DNA of 52,302 nucleotides from Bacteroidota bacterium (lineage in GTDB: Bacteria > Bacteroidota > Bacteroidia > Chitinophagales > Chitinophagaceae). Within the stretch, counting starts at the first letter, position 1. Each line of letters starts with the position of its first letter. Position numbers and translations under genes: made by a program. The notes beneath the pieces were generated by a model, which was given only the letters and a program-made list of their open reading frames with translations, was not told where the DNA came from and searched no databases. Positions 1 to 6,464 of the stretch are shown one piece after another. The stretch covers positions 1-52,302 of the forward strand of contig JAGWUV010000032.1 in NCBI GenBank assembly GCA_028875875.1, written 5' to 3'.

Positions 1-812
1 AATTCATCGAAATCAGTGTAAGCCAGTTGAGCCATTTCTGAATAAAGCTCATTTAATTCTAGCAAAATATTATTAAGCGGAATTTCGAGCGCCTCTACTT
101 TAAGGCCAATCTTTTTTGCCTCTTTAATAGTTATTGGATAAGAGTGCGAGGGATAATCTGAATTTAAAGCCTTGCTGATTTGTTGAGCTTTCTTTAAGTC
201 TATCATATGGTAGGATAAAATGTCAGTAGTCAACTTTATTGATAATGATGTAGCTCTGTCTACAGATCCAATTACCAAGGGATGAATATGACTGAAAATA
301 TCTGCATACGGATTCTTGTCATTTTGCTGTTTATTGGCCGTCCATAAATTGATAATACGGCTAAGTTCATTTTGGCTAACACTTACCCGATCATTGTCTT
401 TATCAATAGGAGAGAGATCATGCGTTATTGAAGTGTCTATGGCTGAGAGATAAGCTAATGGCCCCATTTTAATTAAATCCGCACCTAATACTAGCATTGT
501 AGCAGCAGAAGCGCAATCCAGTGGTATTAGCGCAACAATCCTTTTATAGTAATTTCGAAGAAGATTAACTATTCTTAATGAGGCTTCACCTGAACCACCA
601 TCACTCTTTAAATATAAATAAAGCGTGTCCTTATTAGGCCTAGCTTTAAAAACCTCATTGAATGAAATAGTATCATCACCAACTATTCGGCTATTTGAAG
701 AAGTCCAATAAGCGAGAAAATCACCATCAAGTTGTTTTGAGATAGCATTGATTAATTTCTGCGTTTCATTAAAGAGTTTGGGTGGAGTCTTAATGTTTTT
801 TTTAGAAGCCAT
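1..812 (-). CDS. SDH/SppA-type ClpP-fold serine protease homologue, C-terminus cut by window edge
   Basis: The frame is open from an ATG at 812 to the window edge (270 codons seen). The glycine-rich strand-loop SDGGSGEAS (residues 70-78) and the segment CASAATML (100-107), whose Ser102 is in the position of the nucleophile, match the ClpP/crotonase fold of the SDH_sah and SppA families; the later SAIDTSI (123-129) corresponds to the usual GPIDP-like segment. There is no signal peptide or membrane helix, so a cytoplasmic enzyme is likely. The family includes membrane-associated and soluble peptidases of poorly known substrate. The gene stands alone, with about 200 bases of non-coding DNA upstream. 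The fold is fairly sure; proteolytic activity is inferred from the serine only. Confidence 0.75.
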   Translation of the reverse strand, partial: MASKKNIKTPPKLFNETQKLINAISKQLDGDFLAYWTSSNSRIVGDDTISFNEVFKARPNKDTLYLYLKSDGGSGEASLRIVNLLRNYYKRIVALIPLDCASAATMLVLGADLIKMGPLAYLSAIDTSITHDLSPIDKDNDRVSVSQNELSRIINLWTANKQQNDKNPYADIFSHIHPLVIGSVDRATSLSIKLTTDILSYHMIDLKKAQQISKALNSDYPSHSYPITIKEAKKIGLKVEALEIPLNNILLELNELYSEMAQLAYTDFDE

Positions 813-948
813 AAGTTGATTTTTATTTTACTTCCAACCTTCAGGCATTGGCTTTGAGGCGGAGTTTGAAATTATATCTTGTCAAAATATTTAATCTTGT
901 TGAAACTTATACTTTGTTAAGCACATGCGGTCTGTCTGCCGACTTAAT

Positions 949-971
949 GCCAATGTTCGTATTGTGGCAGT
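949..971. repeat. Imperfect hairpin in the spacer 813-1014
   Basis: TGCCAAT (951-957 region) faces ATTGTGGCA with one bulged base around a short loop. It lies between the end of the 114-aa membrane protein gene and the start of the protease homologue, both on the minus strand, so it could be a weak terminator for the former. No U-run follows. The rest of the spacer shows nothing recognisable. Confidence 0.3.
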
Positions 972-1014
972 AATTACGAAAACTAATTTTTTATCTTTCT
1001 ACGTATAATTACTG

Positions 1015-1359
1015 TCAGAAGTTATTAAATGGTTTTTCAAAGACAATAAATACTATAAAAAATATTGTCAACAATAACTGCACAATAAAATATGTCTTTG
1101 CTTTAAAAAAAATATCCTTTTGAAAATATGTCAACAATTTATAAATATTTAAGGTCGTCAGTGGTAATACTAAAAGTCCAGCATAAATAATGGCATTTGT
1201 CAAAGTATATGCAAAACTCCCCTGTCCTTCTCCAAAGTAAAGTAGAGAAAAAATGTAATAGCCGAAATAAATTAAAATAACACATGCAGTTTCTATGAAT
1301 AAAATTTTAGAAAAATGCAAAATGTTTATCTTTTCTTTTATCATTTCTAACCTGCTCAT
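1015..1359 (-). CDS. Hypothetical three-helix membrane protein
   Basis: A 114-residue protein of unrecognised family. Hydrophobic stretches at about residues 17-40, 50-67 and 88-107 predict three inner-membrane helices; a short basic N-terminus precedes the first. An alternative ATG lies at codon 6 (1344). The composition is rich in Phe, Ile and Tyr and the DNA is clearly AT-richer than the housekeeping genes further right, which suits an accessory gene. Neighbours are unrelated and all point the same way. It somewhat resembles DUF2975-like small membrane proteins in helix layout, but no motif supports that assignment. Confidence 0.5.
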   Translation of the reverse strand: MSRLEMIKEKINILHFSKILFIETACVILIYFGYYIFSLLYFGEGQGSFAYTLTNAIIYAGLLVLPLTTLNIYKLLTYFQKDIFFKAKTYFIVQLLLTIFFIVFIVFEKPFNNF

Positions 1360-1563
1360 TCAATTCTGACTAACGTTTTATAATCTTCTGATTTGTAAGT
1401 CAAATTCGTAAGCGTTAATACTGAATTAATGAATTAATTTTCTTATCTCTATCACTTTCCTTTTCCGCTATTGATCGAGATACTCATACCCATTATCAGC
1501 ATTATATTTTTATTTCTTTACAACCATATTACAAATGATTACTGCCAGTTTTCTTTTGTCTAT

Positions 1564-1597
1564 GCAGGGTCTACAGTACTAAACCCTACGGAGACAG
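1564..1597. repeat. Stop-proximal hairpin repeat, copy 1
   Basis: GCAGGGTCT at 1564-1572 faces ACCCTACGG at 1583-1591, followed by AGACAG. It is a diverged copy of the elements at 2456-2495 and 3496-3533 and, like them, begins a dozen or so bases beyond the stop codon of a minus-strand gene (here the lipoprotein ending at 1612). Confidence 0.55.
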
Positions 1598-1611
1598 TTT
1601 AACAAAAAATG

Positions 1612-1944
1612 TCAAAAATAAAAATTCAAATTTCCTGAAGAATCTATCCGATATGACTTTAATTGTTCCAAATTAAAAGTTATTGTACTAAAGTTTGTGC
1701 CCGAGATAACAACAAAACCGTCACTTGTAATCAATAAAGATGTCCCACTTGAGGATATCACTGAATTATTGGACTGATTTAATACCCAAATACTACTAAA
1801 ACTTGTTCTCACATTTGCTGATATACTTAAGTCTTTTTCCAATCGCAATGCAGTTAACTGTCCTTGAGTTAAATAAGTTGTGTCTTTTTTGCAAGAAAAA
1901 AGAAATAAAGAAAGAATCAATAATAATAATGTATTTTTTTTCAT
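1612..1944 (-). CDS. Small hypothetical lipoprotein
   Basis: A 110-residue protein with a lysine start (MKK), a leucine-rich hydrophobic segment and a lipobox LFSC ending at Cys18, so it should be lipidated and, following KKD after the cysteine, probably reach the outer membrane. The mature part is short, rich in Ser and Asn, and shows no known domain. It is flanked by repeats shared with other minus-strand genes: a hairpin just beyond the stop codon and a block upstream of the start that resembles the one upstream of the DUF2726 gene. A strong-looking promoter lies almost 290 bases upstream (2227-2259). Function unknown. Confidence 0.6.
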   Translation of the reverse strand: MKKNTLLLLILSLFLFSCKKDTTYLTQGQLTALRLEKDLSISANVRTSFSSIWVLNQSNNSVISSSGTSLLITSDGFVVISGTNFSTITFNLEQLKSYRIDSSGNLNFYF

Positions 1945-1984
1945 TGTATACCTATTTTAGATTTTGTCAAATTTTACAGCAGCC

Positions 1985-2190
1985 AACGCAATCATTTACC
2001 TATAACCATACATAAAAAAAATACATTGATGATCAACTGCTTTATGTTGTGCTCTTGTATTCACTGTTGGGTCAACCCAATTTTCTAATTTCCATTTGTT
2101 TGTCGGTACCCGTCATATTTATGTTACCCTTCCTACAGCACCGCTCTCTTTGTAACAATACTCCATTGTACAAAGAGTGTATCCTTCCTT
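1985..2190. repeat. Diverged 5'-flank repeat, copy 1
   Basis: Shares, in the same order, GCAATCATTTAC, a TATTC-containing tract, TTACCCTTCCTACA and a stretch rich in TTGTA/ACAAAG with 4390-4560. Both copies lie directly upstream of a minus-strand start codon (1944 and 4373) of genes that are otherwise unrelated. Confidence 0.45.
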
Positions 2191-2226
2191 CTCATTTGCC
2201 TTGAGTACTATACCGGACACTATAAA

Positions 2227-2259
2227 CAAATATAAGATTTTTAACACCCGTTTTCCAAA
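2227..2259 (-). promoter_or_regulatory. Bacteroidota-type promoter inside repeat
   Basis: On the minus strand TTTG (2259-2256) and TATATTTG (2234-2227) are separated by 21 bases, close to the Bacteroidota -33/-7 consensus. Transcription would run towards the lipoprotein gene with a leader of nearly 290 bases. Confidence 0.45.
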
Positions 2260-2455
2260 TAATAAGGCAATTATTTTTTATATAAATTCTTCTTCTCTTC
2301 CTTGCGGCAAGCAGTAGATCCCGGATCCGGGAGGTTTAGGGGTTGTAAACTTAGAGGTGCAGAAAGGCTTACACATGAACACAAAGCCCAGCCATATAAC
2401 ATTTGGGGGTTAGCGTTTTGAATTTGTAAGCCGAACATCATAGATCCTCCATCCC

Positions 2456-2495
2456 CGCAGGGATCAGCAGTGCCAGATCCTGCGGAGACGGAATG
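2456..2495. repeat. Stop-proximal hairpin repeat, copy 2
   Basis: CGCAGGGATC faces GATCCTGCG around the loop AGCAGTGCCA, followed by GAGACGGAATG. The element begins about 12 bases past the stop codon of the SRPBCC gene (2508). Compared with copy 3 the stem shows a paired change, GGATC/GATCC against GGGTC/GACCC. Confidence 0.65.
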
Positions 2496-2507
2496 TGATG
2501 TATAGAT

Positions 2508-2969
2508 TTATGCAGTAGTTTTTGCTTTCAGGTTGTAAGTATAACTGGTTAGCCTGTTTAGGTTTTGCTCCAGGCCTACATCTGCCTTAAATGCTTCTAC
2601 GGCCTGCTTTAACTCGGGAACCGTTTCAAATATATTCTGCCACTCCATCCTTGTTTTTTCACCTTCGTCGTACAAGGTTATAGCAATGGTGAATTTTGGT
2701 GTTTTAAGATGTTCCAGCACTATTTTTTTCAATGGAATGATCTCCCGGTACACATACTCATTCTCATAGTTGGTACCATCCGGACCATGCATCGTAAATT
2801 CAAGCAGACCACCTTGTTTCACCTCCATAAGGCGAATCGTATTGGTAAAGCCTTCCGGCCCCCACCAATCCTGCATATATTCAGGGATCGTTAGTACTTT
2901 CCATAACAGGTCAACCGGTGCATCGAAATACCTTGTTGCCCGGATCGATCTTTTGCTGATGTCTTCCAT
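2508..2969 (-). CDS. SRPBCC (AHSA1/polyketide cyclase-like) domain protein
   Basis: A 153-residue single-domain protein with the START/Bet v1 fold signature of the AHSA1 group: RYFDAPVDLLWKVLTIPEYMQDWWGP near residues 14-39, the EFTMHGPDG loop and TRMEWQNIFET near 106-116. Such proteins bind small hydrophobic ligands; the ligand here cannot be read from sequence. It is the second gene of a two-gene operon with an ArsR-type repressor 12 bases upstream, an arrangement that is very common in Bacteroidota and Actinobacteria and suggests that the repressor controls it. Confidence 0.85.
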   Translation of the reverse strand: MEDISKRSIRATRYFDAPVDLLWKVLTIPEYMQDWWGPEGFTNTIRLMEVKQGGLLEFTMHGPDGTNYENEYVYREIIPLKKIVLEHLKTPKFTIAITLYDEGEKTRMEWQNIFETVPELKQAVEAFKADVGLEQNLNRLTSYTYNLKAKTTA

Positions 2970-2981
2970 ATGATGATTGTT

Positions 2982-3296
2982 TTATTTCTTTTTTAATTTA
3001 GCCAGTACTTTATCCATTTTCCTGAACTGGCCTTCCAATAATTCTTTAAAAGGCTCCATCCATTCATTCACTGTATTCAGTTCCTTAACATCAAGCTTAC
3101 AAATTCGCTGACGCCCGGTTTGATATACTGAGATCACACCGCATTCCTCAAGGTATTTCACATGTAATGAAACTGCTTGCCTCGTCATGTCAAACTGTTC
3201 TGCAATGGCGTTTACGTTTTGTTCCTTTTCTTTTAAAGACATTAATATGGCTCTGCGGGTAGGATCAGCAATGGCCTGGAATGCATCTCTTTTCAT
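2982..3296 (-). CDS. ArsR-family transcriptional regulator
   Basis: A 104-residue winged-helix protein beginning MKRDAFQAIADPTRR; the helix-turn-helix is NVNAIAEQFDMTRQAVSLHV (about residues 27-46) and the wing follows at GVISVYQTGRQR. I chose the ATG at 3296; the frame continues upstream to 3401, but that stretch covers the promoter and operator palindromes and does not look like protein. There are no paired metal-binding cysteines as in ArsR or SmtB, so the inducer is likely not a thiophilic metal. It is co-transcribed with the SRPBCC gene and probably represses its own operon through the palindromes at 3303-3351. Confidence 0.85.
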   Translation of the reverse strand: MKRDAFQAIADPTRRAILMSLKEKEQNVNAIAEQFDMTRQAVSLHVKYLEECGVISVYQTGRQRICKLDVKELNTVNEWMEPFKELLEGQFRKMDKVLAKLKKK

Positions 3297-3302
3297 CTTA
3301 TA

Positions 3303-3351
3303 TGCAAGTATTTGCTTGCAAATATAATGCAAGTATTTACTTGCGCAAGTA
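3303..3351 (-). promoter_or_regulatory. Operator palindromes over the arsR promoter
   Basis: Three overlapping inverted repeats of one theme: TGCAAG/CTTGCA (3303-3320), GCAAGTA-TT-TACTTGC with perfect 7-base arms (3329-3344) and TACTTGCGCAAGTA, a perfect 14-base palindrome (3338-3351). A minus-strand -7 box TATATTTG (3326-3319) lies between the first and second palindromes, so a bound repressor would block RNA polymerase. The site is 7 to 55 bases upstream of the regulator's ATG. Confidence 0.7.
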
Positions 3352-3495
3352 TTTTTTATTAATTGAGATTTCTTTAAAACAACGAGCCCAACTATTATCA
3401 AACACCCGGACTACGCAACAAAAGTTGTCATCGTCTCATAATGCATCAGTGAAGTATTGGCTTCGTAAAGACTGTAGCCGCTGCTCTGCTTTTCT

Positions 3496-3533
3496 CGCAG
3501 GGTCGGCAATGCCAGACCCTGGGGAGACAGAAT
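3496..3533. repeat. Stop-proximal hairpin repeat, copy 3
   Basis: CGCAGGGTC faces GACCCTGGG around GGCAATGCCA, followed by GAGACAGAATG. It begins 10 bases past the stop codon of the DUF2726 gene (3543) and has the same orientation as copies 1 and 2. Confidence 0.65.
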
Positions 3534-3542
3534 GAGCCCATG

Positions 3543-4373
3543 CTAACTCGTGTAATTGTTTTTAATGAACAATTCAAAAATCTCAGTCATTTCTTTGTTT
3601 TCCTTTTTTCTGAGACGGTGCAGCTTTAAACCAGCCTTTTGAAATATTTCATCTTTCATTTTATCATTTTCTAACCTTCCTGGTTTGTCATGCCAGCTAC
3701 TGTCTAGCTCTATAAACAGCTCAGGCCTAAAAGTCATGGGATTTACAACACATAAATCAAGTGTAGATTTATAAAAAAAACTACTTGTCTTTGTTTCTAA
3801 AAAATCACAGACTTTTGAGCTTATTACGGTACTCAACGCTGTGTTGGGGAGCAAGATCATATCGGGCAATACACTTTTTGCGGCTAGATAAAGCTCCTTC
3901 TCTTGCGGAGAGTCATTGAAAATGTCTTTGTCAAATTGAAGTCTTCCCGATTCACCAACTCTTATATTGAGATTGCCACCTAAACGACGAGTGTCTATTT
4001 CTACTTGAATTGTTTTTTCTTCACTTTCTAAGAAATGCATAGCATCTGAGTCAGGACAAAGAATTATCGCATATTTTTTCTCAGGATTTTTATCAAACAA
4101 AAACCTTGCAATCTTCTTAAGTGCATTCTCAGACAAAGTAAAATTAGAGTCAGTAAATTGGTGTAGCTGAAATACTCTAGAAGCAACAGCCAGCTGGTCT
4201 TCGCTTGTTTCAGTTTCATAGCGCTTTAGTTCATCGATAAAAACATTTTCAAAGACTAAGAACGCAGGAGATTCAGCTAACTCTTTTGCATTCTTGTTAT
4301 CGGAAAGCACTTTATTAAGTTCTATCCAGTTTCTATTTTTCAGGTATTTTAGGCAATCTTCTGCTGGGTTCAT
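3543..4373 (-). CDS. DUF2726-domain protein (putative PD-(D/E)XK nuclease fold)
   Basis: A 276-residue soluble protein. The C-terminal third (about 155-275) has the DUF2726 layout: a strand STLDLCVVNPMTFRPELFIE, then ELDSSWHDKPGRLENDKMKD and the closing KAGLKLHRLRKK. Asp206, Glu222/Asp224 and the basic LHRLRKK fit a restriction-endonuclease-like active site, as proposed for this family. The N-terminal 150 residues are alpha-helical, without recognisable motif. It stands alone among repeat-rich spacers. Whether it cuts DNA is unknown; the fold assignment is inference from family knowledge. Confidence 0.7.
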   Translation of the reverse strand: MNPAEDCLKYLKNRNWIELNKVLSDNKNAKELAESPAFLVFENVFIDELKRYETETSEDQLAVASRVFQLHQFTDSNFTLSENALKKIARFLFDKNPEKKYAIILCPDSDAMHFLESEEKTIQVEIDTRRLGGNLNIRVGESGRLQFDKDIFNDSPQEKELYLAAKSVLPDMILLPNTALSTVISSKVCDFLETKTSSFFYKSTLDLCVVNPMTFRPELFIELDSSWHDKPGRLENDKMKDEIFQKAGLKLHRLRKKENKEMTEIFELFIKNNYTS

Positions 4374-4389
4374 TAGTCTATATTATGAA

Positions 4390-4560
4390 GGCAATGCAAT
4401 CATTTACGTATCATTCAAATAAAGATAAATATATATTGATTACCAACATGCTTATAGTACGCTTTTTGTATTCTCGGTTGCCGCTACGCACACTATTCAT
4501 TTTACCCTTCCTACAATCCTGATTACGCAACCACAATACGCCATCTTACAAAGGGCGTAG
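4390..4560. repeat. Diverged 5'-flank repeat, copy 2
   Basis: Partner of 1985-2190; see that entry. Here the block starts about 17 bases upstream of the DUF2726 start codon and reaches almost to the end of the flavoprotein gene at 4582. Confidence 0.45.
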
Positions 4561-4581
4561 CCGGTAGTGCATAGCTTTACC

Positions 4582-5808
4582 TTATTTTTTTAGAAAGAGG
4601 TGATACAAAAACTTCGGACCTATGAGTACTTTCTTCTTATGCACACTCGCTAATGCATCTCGCATAAAATCTTTCAGGTAGTTACTGTTTTGTACCCTAC
4701 CGGCTATAAAATCGAAGGCCCGGGCAAACCTGGAAAGTTTTTGCATCTGCCTGCTTACATTAAATTCCAGCCACATTCTCCGATAGATTTCTTTATCATA
4801 GCTGTGCAGGAAAGAGGCTGAAAAATTGTTACCGGAGATAGCCGCTGTGATCACATCCGCAGCAATTCTTCCACTGCGTATAGCATTGGCGATACCTTCT
4901 CCACTGAAAGGATCGATCAGGGATGCGGCATCCCCCAATAATAAAAAACGCTCTCCTGAAAGTTTATTTTTTTGTGAGCCCAACGGTAATCCATAGCCTT
5001 TTATACTTTCCATTGGTATGGCATCCTTAAACCTTTCTTTTAACGAAGGATGCTCTTTGATCAATTGCTGAAATACTTTTTTAAGATCTATCTCCTTTTT
5101 ACTGATGGTAGAAGAAGGAATGCCTATGCCTACATTGGCTTCATTATTGGGTAATGGAAATACCCATAAATAGCCGGGTAATATTTCTTTAAAAAAGTGT
5201 AACTCAATAAAGTTCTCACTATTAAAATTTTTTACATTCTTAAAGTATTGCCGTAAGCCTGCACTATAATGCTCTTTTGCAATGGCCTGCCCGATCATTT
5301 TCTTTTTTACAATGGAATGCGCCCCATCGGCTCCAATAAGCATTTTAGTAGTAAAAGAACCCTTCGTAGTGTGTACAGCTGCGTTTTCTGCTGTGCAGTC
5401 AACATCCACCACAACCGTATCCAGGTAAAAATCTACCTGGTCGCTTTTTTTGAGTTGCTCGTAAAGGAAATTATCAAATACCACACGCTTACAAACATAC
5501 CCGCTCCTTTTATCGTTACTGTCTTTGTATAAAGGCATTTCAATAGCATGCCCGGCGGGTGATACTACGGTAATACCATAAGAGGGTATTTTTTCCGCAA
5601 GCAATTCAAAGGCTTGCCCCAGCGAGGGATCGATCAATTGTAGCTGGTTCACCACATCAATGCTCAGTGCATCACCACAGGTTTTATCTTTTGGAAAAAT
5701 AGATTTTTCAATAATGGCAACCTTTAATCCTTTGTCTTTCAGCAGGTAGGCACAAATAATACCAGCTGGCCCGGCTCCGACAATAATTACATCATATTCT
5801 TGCTGCAT
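4582..5808 (-). CDS. Geranylgeranyl reductase family FAD-dependent oxidoreductase
   Basis: A 408-residue flavoprotein. The N-terminal Rossmann motif VGAGPAG (about 10-16) binds FAD, IEKSIFPKDKTCGDALS (34-50) is typical of the geranylgeranyl reductase family, GADGAHS lies near 160-166, and the second FAD motif LLLGDAASLIDPFSGEGIANA near 289-309 closes the domain. Family members reduce isoprenoid or other lipid double bonds, or act as halogenase/hydroxylase relatives; nothing here fixes the substrate. In Bacteroidota single-copy homologues of this length are common and have been linked to menaquinone or membrane lipid metabolism only by analogy. No operon partner. Confidence 0.8.
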   Translation of the reverse strand: MQQEYDVIIVGAGPAGIICAYLLKDKGLKVAIIEKSIFPKDKTCGDALSIDVVNQLQLIDPSLGQAFELLAEKIPSYGITVVSPAGHAIEMPLYKDSNDKRSGYVCKRVVFDNFLYEQLKKSDQVDFYLDTVVVDVDCTAENAAVHTTKGSFTTKMLIGADGAHSIVKKKMIGQAIAKEHYSAGLRQYFKNVKNFNSENFIELHFFKEILPGYLWVFPLPNNEANVGIGIPSSTISKKEIDLKKVFQQLIKEHPSLKERFKDAIPMESIKGYGLPLGSQKNKLSGERFLLLGDAASLIDPFSGEGIANAIRSGRIAADVITAAISGNNFSASFLHSYDKEIYRRMWLEFNVSRQMQKLSRFARAFDFIAGRVQNSNYLKDFMRDALASVHKKKVLIGPKFLYHLFLKK

Positions 5809-5851
5809 AAGTAGTAGTCTTGGAAAGTTTCTGTTATACCTGTTTCTTTTG

Positions 5852-5890
5852 AATCAATAACCCTACCCGGAAATTACCGGGTTATTGATT
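5852..5890. repeat. Strong hairpin upstream of the flavoprotein gene
   Basis: AATCAATAACCC (5852-5863) pairs perfectly with GGGTTATTGATT (5879-5890) and is followed on the plus strand by a T-rich run. No plus-strand gene ends here, so it is either a terminator protecting the divergent region or a 5'-leader structure of the minus-strand flavoprotein gene starting at 5808. Confidence 0.5.
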
Positions 5891-6244
5891 TTTGCTTTTT
5901 CTATTTATCATCAATGGTTTCCTCCACGCTGATGCCCTTTCCCCGTTTTTGCAGGCAGGCTCAGTTGTTGCATCCGCCTTGTGCAAGTCTGCCGGGCCTT
6001 TACAGCGAGTGTATGTTTTTCAACACCCATTTTTACAATAATAAAGAAATCATTTTGTATATAAACCCAACTTTTTTTCTTTACCCACAGGCAGCAGCTC
6101 TTCGGGCTTTTCGTTTTGTTAACCACGAGGTTCACAAAGGTTTACACAAAGCATACAAGATCATACCCCACTGGTCTTTTTTAGTTTGGGATTTGTTGTT
6201 TTTACTTTCTAATTCGCTGCTCTTATTCGGGTTTCCTTATTACC

Positions 6245-6332
6245 TTGTTCGGGTCATAGAGGTATCTTGTTCGGGTCACGTTCGGCAGCTCCCGAACATG
6301 TCCCCTATCAAATACCTACAAGACCCGAACAA
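6245..6332. repeat. Nested inverted repeats built on TTGTTCGGGTC
   Basis: An outer arm of 21 bases at 6245-6265 matches the reverse complement of 6312-6332 at 18 positions. Inside are a second copy of CTTGTTCGGGTC (6266-6277) and an inner hairpin GTTCGGG/CCCGAAC (6269-6275 with 6291-6297). A further TCCCGAACAA follows at 6334-6343. Confidence 0.6.
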
Positions 6333-6464
6333 ATCCCGAACAAATGGGTATTTAAAATAGCTTTTCCAAGCCTCCACTTTTTCTCTCATCTTATTGTCTC
6401 GGTGCCCATAGCCTCCTTGTCAACATCCTTTTAATATTTATCTTTCCCTCCGAATCTCGTTGCC

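Larger units (their letters stand above)
1945..2507. other. Repeat-rich 563-base spacer
   Basis: No convincing gene. It holds the stop-proximal hairpin (2456-2495), a block at 2226-2290 that recurs in diverged form at 6020-6066, and a block at 1985-2190 that recurs in diverged form at 4390-4560 (for instance GCAATCATTTAC and TTACCCTTCCTACA in both). A minus-strand promoter sits in the middle. Confidence 0.5.
5809..6464. other. Repeat-rich 656-base spacer between divergent genes
   Basis: No convincing gene on either strand. It contains a 12-base-stem hairpin (5852-5890), a block at 6020-6066 related to 2226-2290, a motif AGGTTCACAAAGGTTTACAC near 6129 that resembles short repeats elsewhere in Bacteroidota, and a nested inverted-repeat structure (6245-6332). 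Promoters for both flanking genes must lie here. Confidence 0.5.

Noticed and set aside
2085-2185. A possible 20-residue peptide on the minus strand downstream of the spacer promoter
   Set aside because: The matching block at 4390-4560 does not keep the frame, so it is not conserved as protein.
5852-5890. A terminator for a plus-strand gene
   Set aside because: The stem and T-run look right, but no plus-strand gene ends upstream of it.
1-6464. A true integron array
   Set aside because: No integrase and no recognisable attC core (R and L boxes) are present; only the general layout is similar.
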